The notes beneath the pieces were generated by a model, which made no database searches, was not told where the DNA came from, and saw nothing but the letters and a program-made list of their open reading frames with translations. A stretch of DNA of 64,000 nt from Melghirimyces profundicolus (GTDB lineage Bacteria; Bacillota; Bacilli; Thermoactinomycetales; DSM-45169): assembly GCF_003054245.1 (NCBI RefSeq), contig NZ_QBKR01000003.1, positions 62,001-126,000 of the forward strand. Direction: 5' to 3'. How positions within the stretch are numbered: the first letter of the stretch is position 1; the number at the start of each line of letters is the position of its first letter. Below are positions 35,641 to 43,646 of this stretch, one piece after another. A program made the translations under genes and the position numbers.

Positions 35641-36116
35641 GAACGGGGGCGGGCGCCGGGGGTTTGCTCCCGGAGCCGCTCCAGCACATACAGAAGGGAA
35701 GGCCGAAGCCGCAGCACACGGCCAATTGCCCGCCCCCCACATACAACATGGCGGCGGGAAGGGTGACATCCAGTCCGGTGACCGTTTCAAGCAAAATTCC
35801 GATGATCACGGCATTTACCAGGACCGGGGGCAGGGGAGCCAGCCACCGAAAGGGCATCCTGGCCGTCCACCAGGCCGCGATCAAGGAAGCCAACTTCCGA
35901 AGAGGACGTCATAAAAACCCACGGGGCTGAAGAGTTGGCCACCAGTGCCCCCACAAACAGGCCGGGCACGGCCAGGGGCGTGATCCAGGGGAGCACGGTC
36001 AGAATTTCCGGGATCCGAAACGGACGAGACCATGGGACAGCGGAGCGACCAACACGGTCAGGACCGCGTAGATGGCGGCAATCATTGCCACGGTGGCGAT
36101 TTTCTGAGCGGACATG
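35600..36116 (-). pseudogene. queT: Broken queT-type transporter gene
   Basis: Minus-strand translation from the ATG at about 36116 (MSAQKIATVAMIAAIYAVL) follows the QueT family (queuosine-precursor ECF S component). It changes frame about three times: after LSHGLVRF, after LFVGALVAN, and before ASLIAAWWTAR. Each change is explained by one missing base. The C-terminal part (LPPVLVNAVIIGILLE, MLYVGGGQLAVC) is still clear. The gene has the GGAGATGAC ribosome site but cannot make a full protein. Confidence 0.82.
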
Positions 36117-36232
36117 GGTGTCATCTCCTTTCACTTGCCTGTATTATTCACGATCCGCCGGCATGGTTTCTTCCCGCTGGGAAAAAATAGTGGGGAGTGT
36201 GGAAGTCGGTCTCCTTTTTAAGCGGAACCGGG

Positions 36233-36261
36233 TTCCATACGGCCTCCCGATAGGTTAGAAT
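36233..36261 (+). promoter_or_regulatory. Promoter of DUF6154 gene
   Basis: -35 TTCCAT (36233-36238), a 17-base spacer and -10 TAGAAT (36256-36261), 25 bases before the start codon. Confidence 0.6.
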
Positions 36262-36286
36262 AGCGGAGGAGAAGGAGGCTCAACCG

Positions 36287-36541
36287 ATGCGATTTGTGGA
36301 CGACCTGTATTCCCTTTACCGGGAGCACCTTGAAGATGAAGAAAACGCCGTCTCGGTGGTTTTGAATATCCTGGAAGATCAAAACCGGGAAGACATCATG
36401 AAATTGATCGAGGAGATGGACGATGAAGAAGTGGTCCAGATGGTGGGGGTTTACCTTGTCGAGATGCTGAAGATGAAGATGTCCCAGGAGGGGCAACTCA
36501 GCGATTGGGAATCCCCTCTGAAGCGTCCCCGATACCATTGA
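36287..36541 (+). CDS. Small DUF6154-type protein
   Basis: An 84-aa acidic helical protein (RFVDDLYSLYREHL at the N-terminus, MDDEEVVQMVGVYLVEML near residues 45-63). Size, composition and place near yunC fit the DUF6154 family of Bacillales, of unknown function. That assignment is from memory of the family pattern. The ATG has GAAGGAGG 8 bases upstream. Confidence 0.7.
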   Translation: MRFVDDLYSLYREHLEDEENAVSVVLNILEDQNREDIMKLIEEMDDEEVVQMVGVYLVEMLKMKMSQEGQLSDWESPLKRPRYH

Positions 36542-36735
36542 GACGGATCCGGTGACGAGTCCGTTCCCAACCTCATACCGGTTCGGGGGAGTTTCCGGGG
36601 AAAAAGGAACGGACAGCCCCGCATTCCGAAGCTTCCGCCGTTTTGCCCCGGGAAGACGCCCGGTTCAGACGGATCCGACACCCCTTCCATTTGCTTCACA
36701 TACGCTGTAGTGTAACGGAACGCAAGGTGGGAGGG

Positions 36736-37044
36736 ATGTCAGTGGTCCGGCTGAAACCGATGCAAGTGGATGGCCATCCGGTCGTGGGGGTGGAAGTGGC
36801 GCTGCCGAAAACCAACCTTCTGGTCATCACGACGGAGAAAGGGTACATCATGTGTGGCGCCTTGGATGTGGCCCTCTTAAACGAAAAGCTGGCGGACCGA
36901 AGGGTCCTGGCCGGCCGCGCCGTCGGGGTGCGCACGCTGGAAGAGCTTCTGGACGCCCCGTTGGAAATGGTGACGGTCGAAGCGGAACAATTGGGAATCC
37001 ATGCGGGGACGACCGGCAGGGAAGCTCTTTTGCACATGCTGTGA
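36736..37044 (+). CDS. yunC: YunC family protein (DUF1805)
   Basis: A 102-aa protein matching Bacillus YunC over its whole length (segments PKTNLLVITTEKGYIMCGA and LDVALLNEKLADR), a small mixed alpha/beta protein of unknown function. The ATG at 36736 follows AAGGTGG by 5 bases; a GTG two codons later is also possible. It sits in the yunE-yunD-yunC neighbourhood. Confidence 0.9.
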   Translation: MSVVRLKPMQVDGHPVVGVEVALPKTNLLVITTEKGYIMCGALDVALLNEKLADRRVLAGRAVGVRTLEELLDAPLEMVTVEAEQLGIHAGTTGREALLHML

Positions 37045-37159
37045 GGGTACCGACGGGTGCCCTCACCCTTTGTCCGGATCAATTGAACGGGATATTCAAC
37101 TCCGGTATACTGAAACCTGAATCATCGGACTCATTTTCACAAAACCGGAGGAAAAGCGA

Positions 37160-37498
37160 ATGGCGACATGGTACGCGAACAAAGGGAGCCACCCCGTGAC
37201 GGGTTCCAAGGAAGCGATGGAACTGGTGAAACGGTATTTGTTCGATGTCGTGGCGGAGAAACAGGTCACCAAAGCGGAGATCAAACTGATGGGCTACTTG
37301 GTCCGGAAATCCCTCCGTCTCGGAGAGGACGGAAAGGAGACCCTTCGCATCGGGACGAAGGATTGGGAGAAAGAAGCGGGTCTGTCCCGGAACGAGGTGG
37401 ACAAGACCCTTGCCAAGTGTGAGGAGCGGGGGTGGATTTCCATCGATCACGGATCCCAGCCCGTCAGCCTTCGCCTGAAATTGCGACATCGGGCATAG
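37160..37498 (+). CDS. Hypothetical protein, winged-helix-like
   Basis: Not recognised. A 112-aa basic protein. Residues about 65-100 (TKDWEKEAGLSRNEVDKTL) look like a helix-turn-helix followed by a wing. It has no signal peptide or membrane segment. The ATG has CGGAGGAAAAGCG upstream. A terminator follows, so the unit is monocistronic. Confidence 0.65.
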   Translation: MATWYANKGSHPVTGSKEAMELVKRYLFDVVAEKQVTKAEIKLMGYLVRKSLRLGEDGKETLRIGTKDWEKEAGLSRNEVDKTLAKCEERGWISIDHGSQPVSLRLKLRHRA

Positions 37499-37509
37499 GG
37501 AAGAAAGGG

Positions 37510-37550
37510 ACACCCCCGGAGAGAGGGCTTCGGGAGTGTCTTTTATTTTT
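37510..37550 (+). terminator. Terminator after 37160-37498 gene
   Basis: A 10-bp imperfect stem (37510-37519 / 37532-37541) is followed by TTTTATTTTT. Confidence 0.85.
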
Positions 37551-37673
37551 CGGCCCGTTCGTTGAAGCAGGTCCCCATCCTGAAGTTCGTATCTTGGATC
37601 CCCTCTCCCCATCCGGGTTTCTAGGCAACGGCTCTTTCGACATCGAAAGGGATCTCCGAGGCAGGGAATCGTA

Positions 37674-37708
37674 ACAACAGCCCTCTGCCGGTACAGGAGG
37701 CTGTTGCG
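37674..37708 (-). terminator. Hairpin after the symporter gene
   Basis: CAACAGCC-type stem arms flank a 15-base loop, 20 bases past the stop on the minus strand. The tail is not T-rich, so termination is uncertain. Confidence 0.4.
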
Positions 37709-37727
37709 ATGGATGGCACAACCCTGT

Positions 37728-39245
37728 TCAGGCCGTTTTCTTCAACTCCTCCAGTTCCCTCCCGGCTTCGGCGGGAACCCGGGTCAGCAGGCTGACCACC
37801 ACCGTGACCAAGGTGGACACGAGGAATCCGGGGACGGCTTCGTAGGTGATTCCTCCGAGGAGGGTGGCGAACAGTTCCTTGATGTCCGGCAGGAAGGAAA
37901 AGGTCCAGGCCGGCTGTTTTTTCACCAGAATCACGGTGATCAAACCGCTGATCATTCCGGAAAGAACCCCCCATTTGGTGGCCCGTTTCCAGAACATCGA
38001 AAAGATGAGAGCCGGACCGAGGGCCGCTCCCAGACCGCCCCAGGCGAAAAGCACCAGCCAGAAGACGAACTCCTGGGCCGAGAAGGCGAGCCACAGCGCG
38101 AGCAGAATGACGAGAAGGATGGAGAGCCGGCTGTAGACCACCAGGCGCCGTTCCGGCGCCTCTTCCTTTTTGGTGAACCGTTGGTAGATATCCCGGATGA
38201 AGGAGCTGGAGGCCACCAACAGCTGACTGTCGGCGCTGGACATGATCGCCGCCAGGACGGCGGTCAACAGCAGTCCGAGAATAAAGGGCCCGAACAATTC
38301 GTCACCCAGAGTCATGAAGATGGTTTCCTGGTTTTCATCCGGCAAACTTCCGATGTCGGGAAAATAAACCCGGCCGGCAAGCCCCAGGATCACCGCCCCC
38401 CAGCCCATCACCACGTTCCAGACCGATCCGATCAGCGCAGCCTTGCGCATCTCTTTCCGGTTTTTAAGCGCCATGTAGCGAACAATGATGTGGGGATTGC
38501 CGGGGCTGCCGAATCCGATCCCCAAAAGCCCGGCGATGGCGCCGAAGCCGAAGTGCCAAGGGTTGACAAAACCTTCTCCCTGTGCCTTCATTGCCTCCAA
38601 AATGGGTCCGAATCCACCCAAGTCGATCACGGCCGCCAACGGCACAATCACGAGGGAGAACAACATAAATCCGGCCTGCAGAACGTCGGTTTTGCTGACC
38701 GCGTGAAATCCGCCCAGCATGGTGTAAACGAGGATGATCAAAGCGGTCACCCACATTCCCTGAGTCGGGGTGAGCCCCAGGCTGGAGGAAAAAGCGCTCC
38801 CCCCGGCCACAACCTGGCTGCTGACGTAAGCGATCATGAAAAAGATAATGATGATGGCGGCGGTGAGCCGGAGAACCCCGGTTTGATCCCGGAAGCGATG
38901 CTCCAGGATGTCGGTCAGAGTGATGCTGCCCGAGGTTTCACTGTATTGGCGCACCCGCCGGGCCAAAAACATGAACAGGAAGACTTCCACGGTGATGAAC
39001 CCGGCGAGAGCCCAGACCGCGTTTAACCCGGTGGCATAAGCCATTCCGGTAACGCCCAGGACCAGCCAGGCACTCCGGCCGGAACTGACTGCGCTCAGGG
39101 CAACGGTGAATTTTCCCAGCTTTCGCCCCGCCAGGAAAAAGTCGGCCAGAGATCCGGAGCTGGTGCGGGATGTGAGGATTCCGATCGTCACCAATAACAA
39201 AAGATACCCGCCCAAGACCGTCAGGGTCAGCGGATGAGCGCTCAT
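37728..39245 (-). CDS. Sodium:solute symporter, PutP-like
   Basis: A 505-aa member of the sodium:solute symporter family with about 13 membrane helices, closest in layout to sodium/proline symporter PutP. Family segments: FFLAGRKLGKFTVALSAVSSG near residue 36, GFGSPGNPHIIVRYMA near 245 and IMSSADSQLLVASSS near 335 with the Na-site Ser residues. Its ATG overlaps the TGA of a 43-codon upstream gene. Proline is likely but not certain. Confidence 0.9.
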   Translation of the reverse strand: MSAHPLTLTVLGGYLLLLVTIGILTSRTSSGSLADFFLAGRKLGKFTVALSAVSSGRSAWLVLGVTGMAYATGLNAVWALAGFITVEVFLFMFLARRVRQYSETSGSITLTDILEHRFRDQTGVLRLTAAIIIIFFMIAYVSSQVVAGGSAFSSSLGLTPTQGMWVTALIILVYTMLGGFHAVSKTDVLQAGFMLFSLVIVPLAAVIDLGGFGPILEAMKAQGEGFVNPWHFGFGAIAGLLGIGFGSPGNPHIIVRYMALKNRKEMRKAALIGSVWNVVMGWGAVILGLAGRVYFPDIGSLPDENQETIFMTLGDELFGPFILGLLLTAVLAAIMSSADSQLLVASSSFIRDIYQRFTKKEEAPERRLVVYSRLSILLVILLALWLAFSAQEFVFWLVLFAWGGLGAALGPALIFSMFWKRATKWGVLSGMISGLITVILVKKQPAWTFSFLPDIKELFATLLGGITYEAVPGFLVSTLVTVVVSLLTRVPAEAGRELEELKKTA

Positions 39246-39373
39246 GTCGACTCACCGCCTTTCCGGGCTTCGGCTTCCGTGTTGTTTCTTCCGGTCACCG
39301 CGTACAGGATCACCGCCAACAGGATGATTCCAACCGGGAGACCCACCAGGGCGAAGAAGATGCCTCCGCTCAC
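39242..39373 (-). CDS. Tiny membrane protein coupled to symporter (symporter small accessory protein type)
   Basis: A 43-aa single-span protein: a short N-terminus, the hydrophobic helix ALVGLPVGIILLAVILYAV, then a charged tail. The GTG start (39371-39373) follows AAAGGAAGTGG by 6 bases. A longer frame upstream to 39484 lacks such a site. Its TGA overlaps the symporter ATG, so the two are translationally coupled. Small single-helix proteins directly before sodium:solute symporters are a known annotation class; function is unproven. Confidence 0.75.
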   Translation of the reverse strand: MSGGIFFALVGLPVGIILLAVILYAVTGRNNTEAEARKGGEST

Positions 39374-39510
39374 GGATATCCACTTCCTTTCTCTTTTTTC
39401 TCGCAGAATATTCTTTCGATGAAACAGAGCCTGCCACCTCCCGGTATTTTGCAGGAAGGGAACCAATCCCCACTTTTTTCGCAACGCTTCGAGTGAGTGT
39501 TAAGATTCTG

Positions 39511-39545
39511 AATTGATGTTTACCAAGGAATGCTATATTCTAATA
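39511..39545 (+). promoter_or_regulatory. Candidate promoter of the DUF6612-like lipoprotein gene
   Basis: TTGATG followed at 15-17 bases by TATATT/TATTCT, about 45 bases before the start codon. Confidence 0.5.
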
Positions 39546-39592
39546 GTGCTTGCCTCTTGGATATGAATCTCTACCAACAGGAAGGGTGTACT

Positions 39593-40522
39593 GTGTTGAA
39601 GCCATTCAAATCTGTTTTATGGATTCTTCTTCTCTCCATCAGTTTGATTACCGGTTGCGGGCAGGCAGAGCAAGCGGATCCGGGATTCGAAGAAAAGAAG
39701 AAGAAAGAACTGACGCCCGCCCAAGTGCTGGAGAAAGCAACAAAAGCCGCCGAAAAGCAGACCGGATTACACTTTGACACCACAATGGATCAAACCTTGA
39801 ACATGGAAACCAACGGTATGAAACAATCCATGGACCAAAACATGGAGATGGAGATTCAGATGACTCGCGAACCCCTTGCGATGCACGCAAAGGGAACCAT
39901 AAACATGAACGAATCGATCCCCATGGAGATGTATTTTGCCGATATGACGTACTACATGAAAAATCCCCAAGGCGACGAATGGAGCAAAATGGAGATCCCT
40001 GGCAACTTTGATAAGGAGAAGTTTGAGGAGCTCTTGAACCAAAGCAGTTCAGAAGATCCCCAAGCCATGTTGGAACAATTAAAACCCTTTCAAAACGATC
40101 TGAAGATGACCCATGAAAAGGGGATGTATATCATCACCTTGGAACTGAACGAAGAACAGTCTCAGAAGTACATGGACGTTATAGTCGAGGACAAGATGGA
40201 TCAAATTCTGAACATGATGAAGGATACCGGTGTCCCCGGAGAAGAAGAGATGAAAAGCGAAATGGACAAATTTCTGAAGAACATGAAGATCCATGATTTA
40301 AAGCAAACCTTTCACATCGATGAGAAAACCTTTGAGCAAAAAAAAGTGGACCAGAAACTGAACATGGAAATGATGCTGGAAGGCAACAAGATAAAGACGG
40401 ATCAAAAAATGAGCATGGAAATCAAAGGGGGAGTGGATCAAATTACGATCCCCGATGAAGTAAAGGCAAATGCGGTCGATATGGGGAATATGAAGGAGAT
40501 GGACGGCATGGGGCAGCAATAG
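39593..40522 (+). CDS. Met-rich lipoprotein, DUF6612-like
   Basis: A 309-aa lipoprotein with signal and lipobox LITGC near residue 18. The body has the LolA/LppX-like repeat pattern of DUF6612 proteins (for example PMEMYFADMTYYMKNPQG). It is unusually rich in Met, with several MEME/MDQN motifs. It is less GC-rich than its neighbours. The GTG at 39593 or TTG at 39596 follows GGAAGGG; the ATGs further upstream precede an out-of-place segment. Function unknown; a cell-envelope role is likely. Confidence 0.78.
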   Translation: MLKPFKSVLWILLLSISLITGCGQAEQADPGFEEKKKKELTPAQVLEKATKAAEKQTGLHFDTTMDQTLNMETNGMKQSMDQNMEMEIQMTREPLAMHAKGTINMNESIPMEMYFADMTYYMKNPQGDEWSKMEIPGNFDKEKFEELLNQSSSEDPQAMLEQLKPFQNDLKMTHEKGMYIITLELNEEQSQKYMDVIVEDKMDQILNMMKDTGVPGEEEMKSEMDKFLKNMKIHDLKQTFHIDEKTFEQKKVDQKLNMEMMLEGNKIKTDQKMSMEIKGGVDQITIPDEVKANAVDMGNMKEMDGMGQQ

Positions 40523-40703
40523 GGGCTTTCATAATGAAGCTCCCCAAAATATTGAAAAAAATCAAGCTCTGATCAGAGCATCCGGTTCAGACAAGGCCCT
40601 GCGTTGAAAGGCGTGAGGGCTTGGTTTTTCCAGGGGTGCAACGGGGTAAGCCAAAGAACGGAACCGATCAGCGATCCGTTTGACTGAAAAGGAGGTGATT
40701 GGC

Positions 40704-41267
40704 TTGCATGCCGTGGTTGTAGGTGGGACCGGAATGATTCGGGATGTGTCTGTTTTCCTTGCGGGGAAAGGTTATGATGTAACCGTCGTTGCACGGAATC
40801 ATCAGCGCTTAAACTCCTTGGTGAATGACACTCCATCCGCTGAAGGTTCCGTCCATCCCGCACAAGTCGATTATCATGATGGGGATGCATTTCTGAAAGA
40901 GATGGAACGGGCGATATCCACATACGGCCCGATCCAATTGGCAGTCGTCTGGATTCATTCCACGGCTCCTGAAGCCCCTTACAAGTTGGCTTCTTTATTG
41001 GACCAGTCAATTGAATCCTGTGATTATTTTCATATTATTGGAAGCAGCGTTGCGGACCCCTCCCGCGATTCGACATCCGGAATCGAAGGATTTCATCGAT
41101 TCAAGAACCTCCGATATCACGAAGTCATTCTGGGATTCATTTTAGAAAACGATGGCTCGAGATGGTTGACCCATCAGGAGATCAGTCAGGGAGTGATCGA
41201 TGCGATTCATTCCAACAGAACAACATCCATCGTGGGAGTCGTTAAACCGTGGTCAAAAAAACCTTGA
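40704..41267 (+). CDS. Short-chain dehydrogenase-like Rossmann protein
   Basis: A 187-aa NAD(P)-binding protein with the dinucleotide motif VVGGTGMIRDV at residues 4-14, followed by a basic VVARNHQR segment that would favour NADP. The usual Tyr-x-x-x-Lys catalytic pair is not clear (HRFKNLRYHEV), so it may be a non-classical or regulatory member. The TTG at 40704 is chosen for the AAGGAGGTGAT site 5 bases upstream. Monocistronic. Confidence 0.78.
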   Translation: MHAVVVGGTGMIRDVSVFLAGKGYDVTVVARNHQRLNSLVNDTPSAEGSVHPAQVDYHDGDAFLKEMERAISTYGPIQLAVVWIHSTAPEAPYKLASLLDQSIESCDYFHIIGSSVADPSRDSTSGIEGFHRFKNLRYHEVILGFILENDGSRWLTHQEISQGVIDAIHSNRTTSIVGVVKPWSKKP

Positions 41268-41288
41268 GAAAAGGTGCCCGCGTGGGAC

Positions 41289-42209
41289 TCATTCCGGGGT
41301 GCGCAGTTTCAGGTTCCGGGCCAGATCGAGGAGGTCTTTCGGCAAGGGGGATCGGACTTCGATCGATTCTTCCTTCAGCGGATGACGGAAACGCAATTCA
41401 CAGGCATGGAGGGCCTGGCGCCGGATCAGACGGCTTTTGCTCCCGTAGAGGCCGTCGCCGAAGAGCGGGAAGCCCAGATGGGCGAAATGGACCCGGATTT
41501 GATGGGTCCGGCCGGTTTCCAGTTCCACCCGGACCAGGGTGGCGTGTTCGTTCCGTTCCAGCACGCGGTAATGGGTGACGGCGGGATCCCCCTTCGGGGA
41601 GACGGTGCGCCGGAGCGGGTGGTTCGGTTCCCGGGCGATGGGGGCGTCGATGGTTCCCTCGGAGAAGCCGGATCCGGAGAAGCTCCCCTCCAAAAAGGCG
41701 TAATAGAATCGCTTCAGCCGTTTCTCCCTCAGTTCCCGGTCCATCAGTTGGTGGGCGTAGGCGGATCGGGCCACCATCAAAAGACCGGAGGTGTGGCGGT
41801 CCAACCGGTGGACAGGGCGGACTTTCCCTTCCCTCCCCTGCTCTTTCCAGTAATGAACGATCCCGTGGGCCAACGTACCGGTTTCCCCCGGACGGACCGG
41901 ATGCACATTGACCCCCGCCGGTTTATCCACCACCATCAGGTCGGCGTCTTCGTACCGCACGTCGAAGGGGACCGGTTCCGGTTCCAGGTCGGCCCGCTCC
42001 CGGGGACGGACTGCCACCTGAAGCCGGTCCCCCTTTTTGACCACCCGTTTCAGCCAGGGCATCTGTCCGTTCAGACGGATTCCCCGGCTGCGGGTCAATC
42101 GGTTGATCATCCGGTTGGACAGGAGGAGCGGACCTTTCAACACCTCCTCCACCGTGTGCCGGTCCCACTCTTCGGGGACGCGGTAGGTGATCCACTTGTT
42201 GTGCGACAT
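41289..42209 (-). CDS. RluA family pseudouridine synthase
   Basis: A 306-aa RNA-modifying enzyme. An S4-like N-terminal domain (about residues 18-70) is followed by the RluA catalytic domain with VHRLDRHTSG, whose Asp (near residue 147) is the nucleophile, and GRTHQIRVHFAHLG near 238. The target (rRNA or tRNA uridines) cannot be told from sequence. Monocistronic on the minus strand. Confidence 0.93.
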   Translation of the reverse strand: MSHNKWITYRVPEEWDRHTVEEVLKGPLLLSNRMINRLTRSRGIRLNGQMPWLKRVVKKGDRLQVAVRPRERADLEPEPVPFDVRYEDADLMVVDKPAGVNVHPVRPGETGTLAHGIVHYWKEQGREGKVRPVHRLDRHTSGLLMVARSAYAHQLMDRELREKRLKRFYYAFLEGSFSGSGFSEGTIDAPIAREPNHPLRRTVSPKGDPAVTHYRVLERNEHATLVRVELETGRTHQIRVHFAHLGFPLFGDGLYGSKSRLIRRQALHACELRFRHPLKEESIEVRSPLPKDLLDLARNLKLRTPE

Positions 42210-42345
42210 CCGGCAACCCCCGCTTTCTCTTTGTCATATGGCCGCTTCCGTATCCATCGTACCCCTTTTTCCCCCTTTGGCAAAGGTTTTACTGGAAGAA
42301 ATGCGTTTGCCGCCCGGCGGGGCTTATGATATATTGGGTTCAACA

Positions 42346-42442
42346 CGACAATGGGGAGCCGGGGAAACCGGCTGAGAGGGTGCTGGATCCCGCACCGACC
42401 CGCTGAACCTGATCTGGATGATACCAGCGTAGGGAACATACG
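42346..42442 (+). ncRNA. TPP riboswitch (THI element)
   Basis: Conserved motifs in order: GGGGAGCC, CTGAGAGGGTG, GACCCGCTGAACCTGATCTG and the 3' core ATACCAGCGTAGGGAA. It senses thiamine pyrophosphate and controls the uptake operon that follows. Confidence 0.97.
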
Positions 42443-42489
42443 GAAAAAGCGGCCCATAAGGGCCTGCAGGCAGGTACGTATGGAAGCTC

Positions 42490-42525
42490 GCCAATCCGTC
42501 CGGTCAGGATTGGCTTTTTATTTTG
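42490..42525 (+). terminator. Regulated terminator of the TPP riboswitch
   Basis: An 8-bp stem (42490-42497 / 42507-42514) is followed by TTTTTATTTT, ending 19 bases before the first start codon. Confidence 0.9.
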
Positions 42526-42543
42526 TCCAAAGGAGGGAATGCC

Positions 42544-42849
42544 GTGGCGAATGCCAATGTCAGCCTTCAGATCCTGCCCCGGGCCGCCGGGGACGAAGAG
42601 GCTTATGCCCGGGTGGACGAAGCGATCCGGGTGATCCGGCGTTCCGGCGTGAAGTACGAGGTTGGCCCGATGGAAACGACGATGGAAGGCGACTACGACA
42701 GCCTGATGACCATCGTCAAAGAAGCCCAGGAAGCGGTGGTCCGGGCCGGAAGCGATCGGGTGATCTCCATTATCAAGGTGGACTACAAGCCGGCGGGGAT
42801 CTCGATGGAAGAGAAGACGGCCCCCTATCGCTCCGGCGGTTCCCAGTGA
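42544..42849 (+). CDS. Thiamine-binding protein (MTH1187/DUF77 family)
   Basis: A 101-aa ferredoxin-like fold protein (NVSLQILPRAAG at the N-terminus, KYEVGPMETTMEGDYDSLM near 38-56) of the DUF77 family that binds thiamine. The GTG at 42544 follows AAAGGAGGG by 6 bases. It is first gene after the TPP riboswitch, and its TGA overlaps the permease GTG. It probably scavenges or delivers thiamine-type ligands in the cytoplasm. Confidence 0.88.
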   Translation: MANANVSLQILPRAAGDEEAYARVDEAIRVIRRSGVKYEVGPMETTMEGDYDSLMTIVKEAQEAVVRAGSDRVISIIKVDYKPAGISMEEKTAPYRSGGSQ

Positions 42850-43646
42850 GGCGCAGGGTTAAGAAACGGTTTCGGGACGGGGCTCCTCCGGTCCTGACCG
42901 TGCTTTTGTTTCTCCTGGTATGGGAAGCGGGGGTGCGGCTCACGGGGATCGAAAGGTGGCTTCTCCCCGCTCCCAGCGGAATCGCTGCTTCCTTTGCGGA
43001 CAGCTGGGAATTGATCCAACGTCACACCTGGCCCACCCTTCAGGAGGCGGTCCTCGGTTTCCTGCTGGGGATCGGGGTGGCCCTGTTGCTGGCGGTGTTG
43101 ATCCAACTTTCGGCTTGGCTCCGCCGGGGGATTTATCCGCTGTTGATCGGTTCCCAGACGGTGCCCATCATCGCCGTCGCCCCGCTGTTGATTCTGTGGT
43201 TCGGGTACGGCCTGTTGCCCAAGGTGCTGATTGTCGCCCTGGTCACCTTTTTCCCTGTTGTCGTGAGCACCGTGGACGGACTGTCCTCCGCGGATCCGGA
43301 CATGGTGCGGCTTCTCCGCTCGATGGGGGCGAAGGAATGGCAAGTGTTCCGGATGGTCCGGTTTCCCCACGCGCTGCCCTCGTTTTTCTCCGGAATGAAG
43401 ATCGCCGCCACCTACGGGGTGCTCGGAGCGGTGATCGCCGAATGGTTGGGGGCGAGTGAAGGATTGGGCGTCTTTCTGATCCGGTCCCAAAACTCCTTCG
43501 CCGCGGACCGGGTGTTTGTGGCCATCACTGTCATCACCTTCTGGAGTCTGGTGCTATTTGGTCTGGTCTGTCTGGCGGCGCGGTGGGCGGCCCCCTGGGC
43601 GTACCTTCGGAAAGAGGATTCATGGAAGGGAGAGGAAAAACGATGA
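42846..43646 (+). CDS. thiX: Thiamine-precursor ABC transporter permease
   Basis: A 266-aa permease with about six helices and the binding-protein-dependent transport signature (LRSMGAKEWQVFRMVRFPHA, EAA loop near residue 165). The GTG start overlaps the previous stop; its own TGA overlaps the next ATG. The TPP riboswitch and the NMT1-type partner indicate uptake of hydroxymethylpyrimidine or a related thiamine breakdown product. Confidence 0.9.
   Translation: MRRRVKKRFRDGAPPVLTVLLFLLVWEAGVRLTGIERWLLPAPSGIAASFADSWELIQRHTWPTLQEAVLGFLLGIGVALLLAVLIQLSAWLRRGIYPLLIGSQTVPIIAVAPLLILWFGYGLLPKVLIVALVTFFPVVVSTVDGLSSADPDMVRLLRSMGAKEWQVFRMVRFPHALPSFFSGMKIAATYGVLGAVIAEWLGASEGLGVFLIRSQNSFAADRVFVAITVITFWSLVLFGLVCLAARWAAPWAYLRKEDSWKGEEKR

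Noticed and set aside
36117-36286. preQ1 riboswitch before queT
   Set aside because: The leader lacks the C-rich hairpin plus A-rich tail of preQ1 classes. Only generic purine-rich stretches are seen.
40523-40700. Possible terminator or small RNA after the Met-rich lipoprotein gene
   Set aside because: Only weak, short complementary runs were found and no T-run, so there is not enough to call it.
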